Source of the DNA: Paenibacillus pinihumi DSM 23905 = JCM 16419
GTDB taxonomy: Bacteria > Bacillota > Bacilli > Paenibacillales > Paenibacillaceae
Length of the DNA: 64,000 nucleotides
Reading direction: 5' to 3'
NCBI RefSeq assembly: GCF_000422505.1
Contig: NZ_KE383864.1
Coordinates: 44,381 to 108,380 of the forward strand
Within the stretch, counting starts at the first letter, position 1. Each line of letters opens with the position of its first letter. A model generated the notes under the pieces. The model had not been told where the DNA came from. It did no database searches and saw nothing but the letters and a program-made list of their open reading frames with translations. This document shows, one piece after another, positions 26,345 to 35,121 of this stretch. Position numbers and translations under genes: made by a program.

Positions 26345-27907
26345 TCATTGATCCAATGCTTCTCTCACCCGGGAGAGCAGCTCCCCGCTCTTGATGACCC
26401 GGTATGCCTGCTCAATATCTGCAGACAAATTCCGGTCCTCCGCCAGAAACGGGACAGCTGCACGAACCGCCTGATACGCAGCCTGCGTGCCTTTGCCCAG
26501 ACGCACTCCGCCCCGCAAATCAATTGCCTGTGCCGCGTGGAGCGCCTCAATTCCCAGTACAATGAGCAGACGGTCAATAATTTCGCGGGTTTTGGCGACG
26601 ACAAACGGCGAATTGGCGGCATGATCCTCAATGTCTCCGGCAAGTGAGAAATAGTCGGAGGAAGCCGGATTAATGAGATGCCGGATCTCCGTATCCAGCG
26701 CGGTAATTGTCTTCTGCACCGTGCAGTACCCGATGGAACGGGACTCATCCGCGGTCAGGAACCGGGTCAATCCTGTAAAGGAAGGCGTGCCCAGCTTGAT
26801 CGTACGATAGCAGGCGCTCTTGGATATATGGTGCAGCGCACTGCCAAGCATTTCAAAGCCGAGCGTCCATGATACCGGATCATAATTGGCGCAGGATACA
26901 ATTCTGCGCTCCTCCAGAATGAGGCATGGATTGTCATCCGAGCTGTTCAGCTGAATTTCCAGCTGATCCTTCGTATAGCGGAGCGCATCATAAGCCGCCC
27001 CGTGAATCTGGCACGCATCACGAAAGCTTAGCGGGTCCTGAAGCGACTCGGGGTTATAGTTGTCCCATAAATCGCTGCCCTCAAGCAGGCTGCGAATATG
27101 GGATAAGCTTTGCAGCTGTCCGGGGAATGGACGCACCCGATGAACCGCCTCATCCAGCGGACTGACATTGCCGCGAATCGCTTCGAGCGATAACGCGAAT
27201 ACAATATCCGCAAGCTCCAGCAGCTCCTTGCATTCATGCAAGGCAAGCGCTCCTGTCCCGGCAGACAGCGCATTGGTGCAAATCAAGGCCAGACCGTCCT
27301 TCGGACCAAGCACAAGCGGGTCAAGCCCTGCCTCACTCAGCGCGACACTTGCCGCAAGCCGCTGTCCCGCCGTTTCGATCTCCCCCTCTCCGATAAATGC
27401 CAGGCCAATATGGGTGGCTGTCGTAATGTCTGCTGCGCCAACCGAGCCTCTGAGCGGGAGCACAGGATGGAGGCCGGCATTTAGAAATTCCGCATAACGC
27501 CGGGGAATTTCCGGCTGTGAACCCGTACAGCCGAGCAGCAGTGTATTGAGCCTGGCCAGCATAACCGCCCTTACTTCCGCTTCAATAGCATACGGGGCTA
27601 CTCCGGAACTGTGGGATAAGATCAGATTCCGGTTGAACTGCCCGAAAAACTCTGCTCCCACCACCTTATCCTTATTCCATCCGACACCACGGTTAAATCC
27701 ATAGACCGGGATGTCTTCGTCTGCCAGCTCAAATACCAGCTGGCGCGCTGCTTCCACGCGTTTCATTGCCTCCTCTGAGATTTGAACGGGCCGCCCGAGA
27801 TAAGCAACTTCATAGGCATCCTGAATAGTCAATTGCTTGCCGTCCAGGATCAGCGCCTCGCCAGCAGTATTGGGCTGCCTGTGTGTCCGTTGTTCAGCCG
27901 TTACCAT
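26345..27907 (-). CDS. histidine-ammonia-lyase homologue without the MIO triad; candidate trimethylamine lyase
   Basis: The 520-residue protein has the length and motif order of aromatic amino acid ammonia-lyases: the Tyr loop (VYGFNRGVGWNKD, residues 68-80), GLALICTNALSAGTG, LQDPLSFR and SSDDNPCL. Ordinary members carry GSVGASGDLAPLAH, whose Ala-Ser-Gly cyclises into the MIO electrophile. Here residues 154-163 read GSVGAADITT, so the triad is missing and no MIO can form. Enzymes that expel a trimethylammonium group, such as ergothionase, are to my knowledge of this fold and do not need MIO. Betaine-type transporter remnants lie on both sides. It is the first intact gene of the operon, and its ATG follows AAGGAG. 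Confidence 0.8.
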   Translation of the reverse strand: MVTAEQRTHRQPNTAGEALILDGKQLTIQDAYEVAYLGRPVQISEEAMKRVEAARQLVFELADEDIPVYGFNRGVGWNKDKVVGAEFFGQFNRNLILSHSSGVAPYAIEAEVRAVMLARLNTLLLGCTGSQPEIPRRYAEFLNAGLHPVLPLRGSVGAADITTATHIGLAFIGEGEIETAGQRLAASVALSEAGLDPLVLGPKDGLALICTNALSAGTGALALHECKELLELADIVFALSLEAIRGNVSPLDEAVHRVRPFPGQLQSLSHIRSLLEGSDLWDNYNPESLQDPLSFRDACQIHGAAYDALRYTKDQLEIQLNSSDDNPCLILEERRIVSCANYDPVSWTLGFEMLGSALHHISKSACYRTIKLGTPSFTGLTRFLTADESRSIGYCTVQKTITALDTEIRHLINPASSDYFSLAGDIEDHAANSPFVVAKTREIIDRLLIVLGIEALHAAQAIDLRGGVRLGKGTQAAYQAVRAAVPFLAEDRNLSADIEQAYRVIKSGELLSRVREALDQ

Positions 27908-27970
27908 CCTTAGCTCACTCCTTTATATGGCAGTATCCAGCCTGTGACTCCGGCTTTGTTCACCACGGGT

Positions 27971-28559
27971 TTAAATATTGTAGGCAAGCGGAAATCGTTC
28001 CACGCCCAGAAACTCACGGACGAACTGATTTTTCGGTGAACCGAGGATCGCATTCGGCGCACCCTGCTGAACGATTTTCCCTTCATTCAAAAGAATGACC
28101 TTATCGGCTATTTTGAGAGCTTCGTCAATGTCCGCCGCTGAGCTCATGGGGATACCGCCCCAGAAACCGGGAAGGTTCCAGTCCGATTAACTTCAACAGT
28201 TCAGTGGCCCTGTCAATCAAATGCTGCTTCTTTTCCCCCTTAAGCCGGGGCACAATCGATATATTCTGCTCTATCGTCATATGGGGAAACAAGCCGATCT
28301 GCTGAATAACGTATCCAATATTGCGTCTGAGCTGAACCGGATCAAGGCCGCTAATATCCTTGCCTTCAATTAATACTTTCCCGGAGTCCGGTTCAATCAG
28401 CCGGTTAATCATTTTGAGCAGTGTGGTCTTCCCGCAGCCCGACGGCCCGATGATGGTAATGATCTTTCCGCCGGGAATGGCCAGATCAAAGTTTTTCTGT
28501 ATGCTGGTGGAAGTATAACTCTTGCTGACGTCTACAAACTCTACTGCATTCCCGCTCAT
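27971..28559 (-). pseudogene. osmoprotectant/ergothioneine-type ABC ATPase with internal deletion
   Basis: The first 144 codons read as an OpuCA-type ATPase with Walker A (GPSGCGKTTLLKMINRL) and Q-loop (YVIQQIGLFPHMT), up to the start of the signature motif (PHELSGGH), where a TGA stops the frame at 28125. The sequence resumes in another frame as DIDEALKIADKVILLNEGKI and ends at 27971. The missing part, about 80 residues with the rest of the signature, Walker B, D-loop and switch His, was lost by deletion near 28130. The intact protein would have no CBS domains, as in EgtV-like short ATPases. It lies 63 bases before the lyase gene. Confidence 0.85.
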
Positions 28560-28651
28560 ATGAAATCAACCCGCTTTCGAAAGAGATAATCACAAACGCA
28601 ATCCTGTATTTCAAAAGTCATTCGTTCAACTGCTATGGGTATCCGAAAAAT

Positions 28652-28710
28652 AAAAAGGCCCTATTTCTCCCCAGTACCAGGGAAAAATAAGACCTCCATA
28701 CGAATGGTTT
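28652..28710 (-). terminator. hairpin terminator/attenuator in front of the broken ATPase gene
   Basis: On the minus strand GGTCTTATTTTTCCC pairs with GGGGAGAAATAGGGCC and is followed by five T residues. It lies downstream of deoB, but a good promoter (28725-28753) lies between the two, so it may also act as an attenuator in a short leader for the transporter/lyase operon. Just before the stem is CCAT-TCGT-ATGG, a small hairpin also found, with slight change, at 22217-22228. Confidence 0.6.
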
Positions 28711-28724
28711 GTCTAATTGATGTA

Positions 28725-28753
28725 ATTTTATTATCAGTAAATCTTATTGTCAA
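28725..28753 (-). promoter_or_regulatory. strong sigma-A-type promoter before the transporter/lyase operon
   Basis: On the minus strand TTGACA (28753-28748) is separated by exactly 17 bases from TAAAAT (28730-28725). The predicted start near 28718 would give a leader of about 160 bases to the ATPase start, with the hairpin terminator inside it. Confidence 0.65.
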
Positions 28754-28824
28754 CGATTATTTTCCAGTATTCTGATAGGGATTAATTAATTAAAAACACT
28801 GGCATGATACATGCATGCAGATTG

Positions 28825-30015
28825 CTATTGCATATCCGCCAAAAAGCTGGCTCCGTGCCCAGGTGCCTTCACATTAAAGTTATCTGCAATTGTCGCTCCC
28901 ACATCGGCAAACGATTTTCGGATCGGAAGCTCCCGCTGCCCTTCTCCAAAAGCCGGTGAATACACGAGCAACGGCACATATTCGCGCGTATGGTCTGTCC
29001 CGCGGCTGGTTGGATCATTGCCATGATCGGCCGTAATGACCAGCAGATCATCATCTGACAGCCGCGCAAGCACCTCAGGCAGCCGTGCATCGAACTGTTC
29101 CAGCGCTTGTCCATAACCTGCTGGATCACGTCGATGGCCGTACAAAGCATCAAAGTCAACCAAATTCAGAAAGCTTAAACCTGTGAATTCGCGGTCCATC
29201 ACCTTAATAAATTGATCCATGCCATCCATGTTGGAGCTAGTACGTATGGTATCCGTCACACCTTCATTGTCGAAAATATCCGCGATTTTACCAATGGCAA
29301 TCACATCATAATTCCCATTCTTCAGTGTATTCATGACGGTAGGTTCAAAGGGCTTTAGCGCGTAATCTTGGCGGTTTGCCGTCCGTGTATAATTTCCCGC
29401 TTTTCCCACAAACGGTCTGGCAATAATTCTCCCCAGCATATACGGCTCCTGCCTCGTAATTTCCCGGCAATAAGAGCAAATATGATGCATTTCTTCCAAT
29501 GAAACAATGTCTTCATGGGCAGCAATTTGCAAGACGGAATCTGCAGAGGTATATACAATTAACGTCCCGGTCCTTACCTGCTCCTCTCCCAGCTCTTCGA
29601 TAATTTCCGTGCCACTGGCCGGCTTGTTCCCAATGACCTTGCGTCCGCTCATGTCTTCAATCTGCTTCACTAATGCTTCCGGAAACCCTTGCTCAAACAC
29701 ACGAAATGGAGAATCAATTCGGAGTCCCATCATTTCCCAGTGTCCTGTCATCGTATCCTTACCTTTTGATGCTTCCTGCATTTTGGTGTAATACGCCATC
29801 GGCCGCTGTACCCGGTCGACGCCATTTATTTTCTCAATATGGGACAGTCCGAGTCTGGCCATCCAGGGCATATTGAGTCCGCCGGTAAACTCTGCGATAT
29901 GACCCAGCGTATGCACATCAAAATCATTGAACTCGGCCGCATCCGGCGCTTCACCAATCCCCACAGAGTCCATTACAATAAGATGTATGCGTTTAAATCG
30001 TTTAAATCTCTCCAT
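28825..30015 (-). CDS. deoB: phosphopentomutase
   Basis: The 396-residue protein has the DeoB signature: the metal-binding N-terminal loop ([12 protein letters not shown]), [13 protein letters not shown], and C-terminal [18 protein letters not shown] with the metal-binding Asp and His residues. It moves phosphate between C1 and C5 of ribose or deoxyribose. It takes the sugar phosphate released by the purine nucleoside phosphorylase encoded upstream and passes it to central metabolism. Length matches the family (about 390-410). It is the last gene of the salvage set. Confidence 0.95.
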   Translation of the reverse strand: MERFKRFKRIHLIVMDSVGIGEAPDAAEFNDFDVHTLGHIAEFTGGLNMPWMARLGLSHIEKINGVDRVQRPMAYYTKMQEASKGKDTMTGHWEMMGLRIDSPFRVFEQGFPEALVKQIEDMSGRKVIGNKPASGTEIIEELGEEQVRTGTLIVYTSADSVLQIAAHEDIVSLEEMHHICSYCREITRQEPYMLGRIIARPFVGKAGNYTRTANRQDYALKPFEPTVMNTLKNGNYDVIAIGKIADIFDNEGVTDTIRTSSNMDGMDQFIKVMDREFTGLSFLNLVDFDALYGHRRDPAGYGQALEQFDARLPEVLARLSDDDLLVITADHGNDPTSRGTDHTREYVPLLVYSPAFGEGQRELPIRKSFADVGATIADNFNVKAPGHGASFLADMQ

Positions 30016-30093
30016 AATCCCTCTCTTTCTTCACCTCATATAACCTGATTCATTCTAAAGCCAAAACCTGAGGACAGTAGCAAAATGGAACCG

Positions 30094-31350
30094 TTAATGT
30101 GTCGTCTTCATCTCAGGGAGCTTATCCGAATCATGCTTGTACCGGAATACAAAGACAAAAATAATCGCCAGCACAGCAGCATAAGAGGCAAAAAACAGCC
30201 ATATCAGATTCCAGTTCTTTACACCATCCGCCGTGAAATAATCTACAATAAAGCCGCTTATAACGGAGCCGACGTAAGCTCCGATCCCGTTAACCATGGT
30301 CATGAACAATCCTTGCGCGCTGGCACGAATGTCCGAGCTGGTTTCCCGCTCCAAAAATATAGAGCCCGATATATTGAAGAAGTCGAAGGCGCAGCCGTAT
30401 ACAAGCATGGCAAGCAGCAAAAGCACAAAACCAAATGGCGAAGGGTCACCGAATGCCAGCAAGGTAAATCGCAGTGCCCAGGCAAGCATGCTGATCAGCA
30501 TAATATTTTTAATGCCATACCGCTTCAGGAAGAATGGAATCGCCAATATGAACAGTACCTCTGCCATCTGGGAAACAGATAACAGGATCGACGGAAATTT
30601 GACCACAAGGCTGTCCTCATATTGCGGATTCAATGCGAAGTCATGCAGATAAGGATTGCTGAACGTATTCGTAATTTGCAGCGTTGCACCCAGCATAATT
30701 GCGAACAGGAAAAAGATAAGCATAGCAGGCTTCTTGAATAATACAAAAGCATCCAGTCCAAGCATGTTGATCCAGCTTTGATTTTTCTTTCTCCTCGAGG
30801 TTGGAATCGTTGGCAGCGTAAGCGAATACAGAGATAAGAGCAATGAAGCAGCGGCTGCTATATAAAGCTGCATATTGCTGAGCTCGAATCCAAACAAGCT
30901 GATCATCCACATCGCAGCAATAAACCCGATCGTCCCGAATATACGGATCGGCGGGAAGCTCGTGACCGTATCCAGGCCATTTTGCTCCAGACATGAGTAG
31001 GAGATACTGTTAGAGAGCGCAATGGTCGGAATAAAAGCCATCGCATTCACCAGCATCACCCAAAACATGAGTCCCGGTTCCTGAACAGACGCCGCATAAT
31101 ATAAGACCCCGGCACATACCAAATGACAGAGGGCAAACAGACGATTGGCCACAACCCACTTGTCCGCAATAATGCCAATGATGCTCGGCATGAGCAGAGC
31201 GGCTATGCCATTAGCGCTATAGACGATTCCCACTTCGGCACCCGTGAAATGCAAGGTATTAATCATATAAGAGCTAAGGGTAACGAGCCAGCTCCCCCAG
31301 ATGAAATACTGCAAAAAAGATACCATTTTCAAACGATTAACGATTTTCAT
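30094..31350 (-). CDS. nucleoside:H+ symporter (NupG/XapB-type MFS)
   Basis: I place the start at the ATG at 31350 (418 residues, starting MKIVNRLKMVSFLQYFIWGSW), because the N-terminal extension of the longer open frame is not hydrophobic and does not fit the family. About 12 membrane segments and the GSWLVTLSSYM and FPPIRIFGTIGF pieces match nucleoside proton symporters. It should bring in purine nucleosides for the phosphorylase and phosphopentomutase of the same locus. It lies 78 bases before deoB. Confidence 0.82.
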   Translation of the reverse strand: MKIVNRLKMVSFLQYFIWGSWLVTLSSYMINTLHFTGAEVGIVYSANGIAALLMPSIIGIIADKWVVANRLFALCHLVCAGVLYYAASVQEPGLMFWVMLVNAMAFIPTIALSNSISYSCLEQNGLDTVTSFPPIRIFGTIGFIAAMWMISLFGFELSNMQLYIAAAASLLLSLYSLTLPTIPTSRRKKNQSWINMLGLDAFVLFKKPAMLIFFLFAIMLGATLQITNTFSNPYLHDFALNPQYEDSLVVKFPSILLSVSQMAEVLFILAIPFFLKRYGIKNIMLISMLAWALRFTLLAFGDPSPFGFVLLLLAMLVYGCAFDFFNISGSIFLERETSSDIRASAQGLFMTMVNGIGAYVGSVISGFIVDYFTADGVKNWNLIWLFFASYAAVLAIIFVFVFRYKHDSDKLPEMKTTH

Positions 31351-31432
31351 GTTGTCTACGCCCCCATAGGAATAATGGCTTACAGCTAGTCCAGATTGCA
31401 TCGCAGAAATTATGAAAGCGATATCATTAAAA

Positions 31433-31458
31433 TCGATAGGCCGAGACCGGCCTATCGA
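31433..31458 (-). terminator. hairpin terminator after the purine permease
   Basis: TCGATAGGCCG and CGGCCTATCGA form a perfect 11-base-pair stem. On the minus strand it is followed by TTTTAAT. It lies 107 bases after the permease stop and before the symporter, so part of the transcripts may end here. Confidence 0.6.
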
Positions 31459-31565
31459 GCATCCTGGGCAAAAAGAAGTTTGCAGAGTGCACCCGGGATG
31501 CCCGCAGCCATTGTGGAGCTGATCATGCTGTGAATCTTTATTCCTGATCTGTATGCTTAGCAAAT

Positions 31566-32852
31566 CTAATGATTGTAAAGAAACAGAGCGATCAGGTTCA
31601 ACAGGAATAAAAAGGCCGTCACATAAAGGAACGGAGATACCTCTCTCCACTTCCCAACAGCAATCTTGACTAATGGATAGGCAATAAATCCGAAGGATAA
31701 CCCGTCTGCAATACTTAAAGTTAGCGGTATACATACAATGATTAGGAAGGCAGGCAGCCATTCTGTAAAGTCTTCAAATTTGATTGCCGCGATGCTCTTC
31801 ATCATCAGCGCCCCAACTACGATAAGTACCGGAGCAACTGCATTTCCGGGAATGTACTGGACATAAGGCAGCACGAATGCACACAACGCGAACAAGACAG
31901 CAGTTACCAGGGCCGGAATGCCTGTTTTTGCGCCTTCCGAAATGCCTGAAGCGCTCTCAGCAGCAGCAACAGTTGGACTTGTGCCGAACAATCCCGAGAG
32001 CATGGTAGAAACTGCTGCTGATTTAAAGGCTCGCGGGAATTTTGCAGGGTCTGACAACATGCCGCTAAGGAGGCCCATGTTCTCAAACAGAACAATCATC
32101 GTAATCGAAAAGGCTGCCATCCAGAATGGGAGCCGGAGCATACTAAATTCAGCGGAGTTAAACAGCTGGCGGTAAGCCTGAAGATCCAGCGTTTCAGTGC
32201 CTGCTGCTATCCCAGGCTCGATAATTAAAATCAAAATCGCCGTCGTAAGCAGGCCTATCAGCAGACCGCCCCTAGTATTTCTGGCAACCAGCATGAATGT
32301 TACGATCAGTCCGATTACAGTCGATAACGTGACCGGGCTTGCAAGGTTTCCCAAAGTCAGGACTGTCGTGCTGTCCGCCTCGATGATGCCTCCCTTTTGA
32401 AGGCCGATAAATGTAAGGAGCAAGCCAATCCCTGCCGTGATCCCATGCTTTAAGGAATCCGGCACGGCGGCCATTAAGCGCATGCCTGCCGGAGAAATTG
32501 CCACCAGAAAAAATATAATCCCTGAAAGAATAATGACTGCCAGCCCCTGCTGCGGAGTCAGTCCCATAGATTGCACCATCGTATAGCTAAAAAAAGCATT
32601 AATCCCCATACCCGGGATTAAAATAACAGGTGCATTCGCCCACAGCGCCATAAGGAGGCAGCCTGCAATAGAAGCAGCCAGTGTGGCGACAATTCCCGCG
32701 CTTAGCGGCACTCCTGCATCCTGCAAAATTAACGGGTTAACCAGTATAATATAGGAGCAGGTAAAAAATGAGGTTAACCCTGCCATCAGCTCTCTGCGCC
32801 ATGTTGTTTGATGTGATTCAATTTGAAAATACCGGCCCATTCGGTTCATCAT
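31566..32852 (-). CDS. NCS2 purine-base permease (AzgA/PbuG-like)
   Basis: The protein has about 428 residues when started at the ATG at 32852, after GGGGGAAAG. It has 12-14 hydrophobic segments and AzgA-family markers: GMGINAFFSYTMVQSMG, ATLAASIAGCLLMALWANAPV and GTSPTVAAAESASGISEGAKTG. These permeases carry adenine, guanine or hypoxanthine with protons. With SAH hydrolase and PNP upstream, it could move the freed purine base in or out. Confidence 0.85.
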   Translation of the reverse strand: MMNRMGRYFQIESHQTTWRRELMAGLTSFFTCSYIILVNPLILQDAGVPLSAGIVATLAASIAGCLLMALWANAPVILIPGMGINAFFSYTMVQSMGLTPQQGLAVIILSGIIFFLVAISPAGMRLMAAVPDSLKHGITAGIGLLLTFIGLQKGGIIEADSTTVLTLGNLASPVTLSTVIGLIVTFMLVARNTRGGLLIGLLTTAILILIIEPGIAAGTETLDLQAYRQLFNSAEFSMLRLPFWMAAFSITMIVLFENMGLLSGMLSDPAKFPRAFKSAAVSTMLSGLFGTSPTVAAAESASGISEGAKTGIPALVTAVLFALCAFVLPYVQYIPGNAVAPVLIVVGALMMKSIAAIKFEDFTEWLPAFLIIVCIPLTLSIADGLSFGFIAYPLVKIAVGKWREVSPFLYVTAFLFLLNLIALFLYNH

Positions 32853-32952
32853 TGCTTCTTTCCCCCATGTTCTTTCCCGCACCGCCCGTTACACCAACGC
32901 CAGCCTGACCTGCATAGCTTTACATCGGAAATCCAACCTCATTGTTTATCCC

Positions 32953-33771
32953 TTACATTGCGGCTACGATTTCTTTTACCAGTCGTAAAAATTTCCCCTT
33001 GCTCTTCTCTGTTGTCTCCATCACTTCTTCATGTGTTAATGCGAACCGGGATATGCCCGCCGCCAGGTTGCTAATACAAGAAATACCGAGCACCTCAATG
33101 CCGGCGTGCCTGGCTGTAATTACCTCGGGCACCGTTGACATTCCAACAGCGCTTGCACCCAATTGGCCTAACAAGCGAATCTCGGCTGGCGTTTCATAAC
33201 TGGGTCCCGGCATTCCCGCGTATACCCCTTCAACCACATGGATCTGGTGCTTGGCGGCTGTTTCTTTGGCCAGTGTAATCAGTGTCTTGGAGTATGCCTC
33301 TGACATGTCCGGGAATCGGACACCAAACGTCTCGATATGAGGACCGATCAGAGGATTTTGCCCTGTCATATTGATATGATCCTGAATCAGCATTAAATCA
33401 CCCGGATGAAATGCCGGGTCAATGCCTCCTGCAGCATTGGTGACAATGATTTGCTGCACGCCAATGGCCTTCATGACGCGAATCGGATAGGTAACCGCAG
33501 CGAGTGAGTGGCCCTCGTAATAATGAAACCTCCCTTGCATCGCTGCTACCGTCCTGCCGCTTAATTGACCGATGACCAATTGCCCGGCATGTCCTTCCAC
33601 TGTCGATAAAGGGAAGTGCGGAATTTCATGATATGGAATTATAACCGGATTGCTAATCTGATCAGCCAGAACTCCAAGCCCTGAACCGAGCACCAGTCCA
33701 ATTGAGGGCGCTTGTTGAATTTTCGCTAACAAATACTGTTTCGTCTCTATAATTTTGTCTAATAGCTCCAT
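32953..33771 (-). CDS. punA: purine nucleoside phosphorylase
   Basis: The 272-residue protein is of the trimeric PNP type: GLVLGSGLGVLADQI for phosphate binding, GRFHYYEGHSLAAVTYPIRVMK, VTNAAGGIDPAFHPGDLMLIQDHIN, and the purine-binding YAGMPGPSYETPAEIR and MSTVPEVITARHAG. It splits inosine or guanosine with phosphate to the free base and ribose 1-phosphate, which DeoB then uses. AAAGG precedes the ATG, 39 bases after the SAH-hydrolase-like gene. Confidence 0.92.
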   Translation of the reverse strand: MELLDKIIETKQYLLAKIQQAPSIGLVLGSGLGVLADQISNPVIIPYHEIPHFPLSTVEGHAGQLVIGQLSGRTVAAMQGRFHYYEGHSLAAVTYPIRVMKAIGVQQIIVTNAAGGIDPAFHPGDLMLIQDHINMTGQNPLIGPHIETFGVRFPDMSEAYSKTLITLAKETAAKHQIHVVEGVYAGMPGPSYETPAEIRLLGQLGASAVGMSTVPEVITARHAGIEVLGISCISNLAAGISRFALTHEEVMETTEKSKGKFLRLVKEIVAAM

Positions 33772-33810
33772 AGTTACTCAACCTTTCGCCCTTTTTTATT
33801 ACACTCCACT

Positions 33811-34989
33811 CTAATTCAAGGACGCCAGAAATAAACCGCTGATCCGGCTGTCAATATCTTGTGGAACCGGCTGCATGCCGGGTTGCAAGGTTTCTGCCCC
33901 TGTCACAATGCGATAAGCCGAATAGGATTGCAGCCCCAGTCCAAGATCCATAATTTCAATCGGATTGCCGTCAGCTCCGGCCAGGTTCAGCGGGCTTGCG
34001 TTATGCAGCAAGTATATGCTTTTGGCGTCAAAGGCTATGCGTTCAATCCCTTCCTTGACTTGTTCAATGGAACGGGAAGCTTTCTTGATTTCCTCTACAC
34101 TGATTTCAAATCCGTAATGGCCTGAATTGCAGAGAATCACTTTATCCTTGAATAACGGGATATGTGCTTCTGTAATGACATTAAATGTTCCGGTTACAGT
34201 AATAATCACATCTGCATCCGGAATTAATTCATGCAGTTCGCCAACCAGATGTCCGTCTGATTTGGCCTTCAATTGATGGACAGGGTTAATATCGTATACC
34301 ATTGTCGTTGCGCCCAAGCCGCGGAATTTCTTGGCGACGCCGCTTCCGCAATAGCCGTAGCCAACGACGAGTACTTTTTTGCCGCCAACAAGGAGGCTGG
34401 TTGTCCGCATAAAGCCGTCCACTACAGACTGGCCCACGCCGACAGCGTTTTCAAGAATTTGCTTTAATGGCGAGTCATCAATCACAATTACCGGATAGGC
34501 CGGTTCCGCCTGATTTTTCTCAATCAACAATTTACCGGAGCGCGTCTCTTCATTCGCACCAATCGGGCTCCAGCCCGGGTTAAGCTCATGATGGGCGAGA
34601 ATCAGGCTTGCTCCATTGTCCAGGAACAAATCGACCGGTTGTGCCATTACCAGCCTCAGATAGCGTTTATGGTCATCATAACTGTCGCCTTCCTTGCCGA
34701 GTACCGTTATATTATCAAGGGATGCCAAGTATGCAGCCGTGTCCTTCTTCGTTGTCCCCAGACAACCCACCAGATAGACATGCGCTGCCCCGCCCGCCAG
34801 CAGCCCTTCAATCCAATAGCCGGTTTTTGGTTCAATATGCATACAGACCGCAACCGTTTTTCCTTTGAATGTCTGCTGCTCGTTAAACATCCGGTTTACG
34901 CCGGCAACAATAGGCATCCGCTCCCGGAACCAATGCATTCTTGCTGCACCGGCACTTGCCAAACTGCAATCATCAATAATAGAATTCAT
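33811..34989 (-). CDS. divergent S-adenosylhomocysteine hydrolase-like protein
   Basis: The product has 392 residues, about 30 shorter than typical SAH hydrolases. The NAD motif is clear (VLVVGYGYCGSGVAKKFRGLG), and the family's active-site order can be followed: MHIEPKTGYWIEGLL, FLDNGASLI, NEETRSGKLL and VIDDSPLKQILENAVGVGQS with the Lys. The substrate-binding loops differ from the consensus (usually CLHMTIQTAVL and DLTDGINRLM-like), so substrate may differ. It leads an operon with PNP and purine permease, which fits release and salvage of an adenosine-type nucleoside. Most Bacillales use Pfs/LuxS instead, so this gene is unusual. Confidence 0.78.
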   Translation of the reverse strand: MNSIIDDCSLASAGAARMHWFRERMPIVAGVNRMFNEQQTFKGKTVAVCMHIEPKTGYWIEGLLAGGAAHVYLVGCLGTTKKDTAAYLASLDNITVLGKEGDSYDDHKRYLRLVMAQPVDLFLDNGASLILAHHELNPGWSPIGANEETRSGKLLIEKNQAEPAYPVIVIDDSPLKQILENAVGVGQSVVDGFMRTTSLLVGGKKVLVVGYGYCGSGVAKKFRGLGATTMVYDINPVHQLKAKSDGHLVGELHELIPDADVIITVTGTFNVITEAHIPLFKDKVILCNSGHYGFEISVEEIKKASRSIEQVKEGIERIAFDAKSIYLLHNASPLNLAGADGNPIEIMDLGLGLQSYSAYRIVTGAETLQPGMQPVPQDIDSRISGLFLASLN

Positions 34990-35063
34990 ACATCCACCTC
35001 TGTCTTCAGTAATTGTGTTGTACTGCTGACATTAGTATAATGATTTGCAAATCCGGACGATAA

Positions 35064-35075
35064 GGACATATGTCC
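35064..35075. promoter_or_regulatory. palindromic operator candidate between divergent salvage genes
   Basis: GGACATATGTCC is a perfect 12-base palindrome in the 132-base gap between the SAH-hydrolase-like gene and the Crp/Fnr-type regulator. It is a likely binding site for that regulator. Confidence 0.45.
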
Positions 35076-35121
35076 GGTTTTTACCGCAACAGAAAATAAA
35101 TTGTGTAAGGAGTCCTGTACG

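Noticed and set aside
28650-28800. T-box, guanidine-II or purine riboswitch in the leader before the broken ATPase
   Set aside because: No T-box sequence, no ACGR-loop pair and no purine-riboswitch core could be found. Only a small CCAT-TCGT-ATGG hairpin and a terminator are visible.
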